Shown one piece after another: positions 6,163 to 7,797 of a DNA stretch of 7,797 nucleotides. The DNA is from Akkermansia sp. GTDB lineage: Bacteria; Verrucomicrobiota; Verrucomicrobiia; Verrucomicrobiales; Akkermansiaceae. The number at the start of each line of letters is the position of its first letter. The stretch's first letter is position 1. Position numbers and translations under genes: made by a program. A model generated the notes under the pieces. It made no database searches. It was not told the DNA's origin and saw only the letters and a program-made list of their open reading frames with translations. The DNA lies in contig JAFNWZ010000419.1 in assembly GCA_017379255.1 (NCBI GenBank), forward strand, positions 1-7,797. Reading direction: 5' to 3'.

Positions 6163-6975
6163 ATGATTATTGATACACATTGCCACCTGGTTCATGAGAA
6201 ATATGATGATCTGGCTCAGCTGCGGGAAGATTCGCTTGCGCTGGGCGTGGGGCATTGTATATCGCAGGGAACGCATCCGCAGGACTGGTTGCCGCAGCTT
6301 GAGCTTGCCCGCCACATGCCTGATTTCGTGACCTCCTGCCTGGCGGCGCATCCTTCTGAGGTTACAAACGTAAGCGATGAGGACTTTGAGTACATGGCCA
6401 ATCTGTGCCGCCAGCATCCGCAGGCTGCCATTGGTGAGGCGGGGCTGGATTATTTCTGGGATGCTCCGGAAGGCTGGGACGAAGCTGTCTACCATGCCCG
6501 TCAGCGTGTGTTGCTGGAGAAACATTTCCAGCTGGCTCAGGAACTGGGGCTGAATATCTCGCTGCATACGCGGGATAAGGAAGGCACAGCCTGTTTTGAT
6601 GATGCCTTTGCCATTGCCCGCAATTTCCCGAAAGTGCGTCCGGTGTTCCACTGCTTTATCGGCAGCAAGGAACAGGCTGATGCCGTGTTTGAACAATTGG
6701 ACGGCCTCATTTCCTTCACCGGCATCATCACCTTCAAGAAAACAACAGATGTGCAGCAGGTCGCAGCCTGGGCTCCGCTGGAACGCGTGATGGTGGAAAC
6801 CGATTCGCCCTATCTTTCCCCCGAGCCGCACCGCGGCAAACTCAATATCCCGGGGCGTACCCGCTTTGTGGCAGAGAAGCTGGCCGCTCTGCGCGGAATT
6901 AGCCTGGAGGAAGTGGCTGCTGCCACCACGGCAAACGCCTGCCGCTTCTTCCGCCTGCCTGCGCTGGCTGGTTAA
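6163..6975 (+). CDS. TatD-family metal-dependent hydrolase (DNase-like)
   Basis: This 270-aa protein has the usual length of TatD/YcfH/YjjV enzymes, cytoplasmic TIM-barrel hydrolases with two divalent metals; characterised members have 3'-5' exonuclease activity on DNA or RNA. The full motif set is present: THCHL (5-9, His6 and His8 as metal ligands), AAHP (61-64), GEAGLDYFWD (91-100, Glu92 as bridging ligand), LHTRD (134-138), VFHCFIG (161-167) and VETDSPYL (211-218, Asp214), ending with PHRGKLNIP. The start at 6163 is chosen because Met-Ile-Ile-Asp-Thr-His is the canonical beginning of the family; the open frame continues 76 codons upstream, but that part contains the promoter and resembles nothing. 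No Shine-Dalgarno site precedes the ATG. The stop codon overlaps that of the convergent membrane-protein gene. The exact substrate and paralogue identity cannot be told from sequence. Confidence 0.95.
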   Translation: MIIDTHCHLVHEKYDDLAQLREDSLALGVGHCISQGTHPQDWLPQLELARHMPDFVTSCLAAHPSEVTNVSDEDFEYMANLCRQHPQAAIGEAGLDYFWDAPEGWDEAVYHARQRVLLEKHFQLAQELGLNISLHTRDKEGTACFDDAFAIARNFPKVRPVFHCFIGSKEQADAVFEQLDGLISFTGIITFKKTTDVQQVAAWAPLERVMVETDSPYLSPEPHRGKLNIPGRTRFVAEKLAALRGISLEEVAAATTANACRFFRLPALAG

Positions 6976-7502
6976 TAATCCCCGTACATCTCGCGGCGGC
7001 GGTAAAACAGGTAGAACGCTGCGCAGTTAACGCCGCTGAGCATGCTGCAGCACAGACTGAGGAACATGGCCGCCTGCTGCACATGCTTGATGGCGATTTC
7101 CCAGAACGAATGCTTCCAGGGCCAGACGGGCGTGAGGCACTGGGGTGTGTGCTGCATGCTTTCCATGAGGGTAATCAGGAAAAGCACCACACAGGAGATG
7201 AGGATAATGATGTTTGCTGTGAGCAAACTGCCCCGGAACCACTTCAAAGGGCGGGGTCTGCGCAGAAAGAACAGGCTCAGGCCGGAGGCCAGCATGGCCA
7301 GCACCGTGAGACTGAGATTCAGCATTCCCACCCCGCTGTTGAAACTCTGCTGGCTGAGCAGCAGGGCTTCTGCTGCCTTCGCATCCACGACCTGTGAAAA
7401 CGCATCTTCACTGGGCGGCAGGTGATTGCCTGTAATCACAAGCTGCCATGAGAAAAAGGCTATGCACAAAAGCGAACAGATGAAGAGCAGGGTGGATTTC
7501 AT
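6972..7502 (-). CDS. Small four-helix membrane protein, function unknown
   Basis: I do not recognise this 176-aa protein. It has four hydrophobic segments at about 4-24, 58-80, 91-113 and 142-167. A polar loop (25-57, Ser/Asp/Gln/Ala-rich) follows the first. A strongly basic turn RRPRPLKWFR (81-90) between segments 2 and 3 and the basic tail YRRR (167-170) suggest both lie in the cytoplasm, with the N terminus also inside. The loop after segment 3 carries Pro, Cys and Trp (HTPQCLTPVWPW, 118-129). No catalytic or transport motif is visible. It overlaps no other gene except at the shared stop, has a recognisable promoter upstream and no Shine-Dalgarno site. The four-segment shape alone does not point to a function. 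Coding is supported by the hydrophobic periodicity, promoter and fit to the gene layout. Confidence 0.75.
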   Translation of the reverse strand: MKSTLLFICSLLCIAFFSWQLVITGNHLPPSEDAFSQVVDAKAAEALLLSQQSFNSGVGMLNLSLTVLAMLASGLSLFFLRRPRPLKWFRGSLLTANIIILISCVVLFLITLMESMQHTPQCLTPVWPWKHSFWEIAIKHVQQAAMFLSLCCSMLSGVNCAAFYLFYRRREMYGDY

Positions 7503-7528
7503 GTGGCGGGGATTGGAATTCGGTCAAC

Positions 7529-7557
7529 ATACTACAAAATGTGCGTTGCCTTGTCAA
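7529..7557 (-). promoter_or_regulatory. Sigma70-type promoter for the membrane-protein gene
   Basis: On the - strand a perfect TTGACA (complement of 7552-7557) is followed after 17 bp by TAGTAT (complement of 7529-7534, 4/6 match). Initiation near 7522 would leave a leader of about 20 bases before the ATG at 7502. That leader has no purine-rich ribosome binding site. The assignment is by consensus and spacing. Confidence 0.55.
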
Positions 7558-7682
7558 TCTCTGCCTGCTGCATATACGGAGCAAAAGAACATGTGTCCCA
7601 AAGTTTCATTAGGACTGCTTTCAAATTCTTGTAGCACAGCTAATTAACAATACGCTGCTAAAGTAATTTATCTTCCTAATCC
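7558..7682. other. A+T-rich intergenic stretch, nothing identified
   Basis: Together with the promoter upstream of the membrane-protein gene and the hairpin cluster downstream, this stretch makes up a gene-free right end of about 295 bp. I see no RNA gene or convincing coding frame. A TTAACA at 7644-7649 could be a -35 element on the + strand, but no good -10 follows at the right distance. Confidence 0.4.
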
Positions 7683-7772
7683 GCGGGCGAACGCCCGCCG
7701 AATTCTGAGCCCGCGCAAGCGGGTAAAAGATGAAAGACAGGGGTAAGCCCGCGCAGCGGGCGCAGCCCCTGT
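7683..7772. repeat. Cluster of three G+C-rich hairpins (REP-like extragenic palindrome)
   Basis: There are three palindromes in 90 bp, each built on the same GCCCGC/GCGGGC core. They are GCGGGCG-AA-CGCCCGC (7683-7698), CCCGC-GCAA-GCGGG (7710-7723, a GNRA-type loop) and GCCCGC-GCA-GCGGGC (7747-7761). The third is enclosed by ACAGGGG (7737-7743) and CCCCTGT (7766-7772). The first palindrome has the arms in the opposite order. No T-tract follows, so these are not ordinary terminators. The cluster fits a repeated extragenic palindromic element or a structured RNA. Only a genome-wide search would show whether it is repeated. Confidence 0.65.
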
Positions 7773-7797
7773 TATGCACAAAAATATTATGGAGCCC

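Noticed and set aside
7042..7647. Several + strand frames (73-127 codons) opposite and beyond the membrane-protein gene
   Set aside because: Translations lack domain character; the - strand frame has coherent membrane segments and a promoter, so these are shadows.
7683..7772. G+C-rich repeats considered as a CRISPR array
   Set aside because: There are three unlike palindromes at irregular spacing with no constant-length spacers, so it is not an array.
7774..7797. ATG near the right edge followed by an open frame to the end (Met-His-Lys-Asn-Ile-Met-Glu-Pro)
   Set aside because: Only eight codons are visible and no ribosome binding site precedes them, so a gene start cannot be supported.

Overview
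The window (about 7.8 kb, roughly mid-50s % G+C by eye) reads as ordinary bacterial chromosome. No phage, transposase, CRISPR array, tRNA or rRNA is visible. The gene set fits a Gram-negative, PVC-type bacterium, and a Verrucomicrobiota/Akkermansia-like host is my best guess. The reasons are a PPi-type phosphofructokinase, large exported proteins of unknown family, a tiny AP2-like DNA-binding protein and weak use of Shine-Dalgarno sites. This host assignment is an inference from protein character, not a database result.

Layout. (1) 1-266: the 3' end of a gamma-class carbonic anhydrase-like left-handed beta-helix protein, + strand. (2) 322-2157 and 2176-4170, + strand: two exported proteins 18 bp apart, probably one operon behind a near-consensus sigma70-type promoter. 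The first (611 aa) belongs to no family I can name with certainty. The second (664 aa) is a transglutaminase-like protein made of two related halves. The first half keeps the Cys-His-Asp triad; the second has lost all three residues. A bidirectional hairpin terminator at 4173-4207 ends this operon and also the convergent small gene that follows. (3) 4209-4484, - strand: a 91-aa AP2/ERF-like DNA-binding protein. (4) 4663-5916, - strand: pyrophosphate-dependent 6-phosphofructokinase with its own strong terminator at 4592-4631. (5) 6163-6975, + strand: a TatD-family metal-dependent hydrolase, divergent from the kinase. (6) 6972-7502, - strand: a four-helix membrane protein of unknown function whose stop codon shares a TTAA with the TatD stop. 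(7) 7503-7797: non-coding, with a promoter for the membrane-protein gene, an A+T-rich stretch and a cluster of three G+C-rich hairpins that looks like an extragenic palindromic repeat.

Working together: phosphofructokinase (central carbon flow) and TatD (nucleic-acid or housekeeping hydrolase) are independent core genes. The 322-4170 pair is the accessory-looking part and the best candidate for undescribed biology: two co-oriented secreted proteins, one joining an apparently active transglutaminase/protease-like domain to a degenerate copy of itself. Several start regions lack a ribosome binding site, and at two genes the best promoter would start the transcript at or within a few bases of the ATG.
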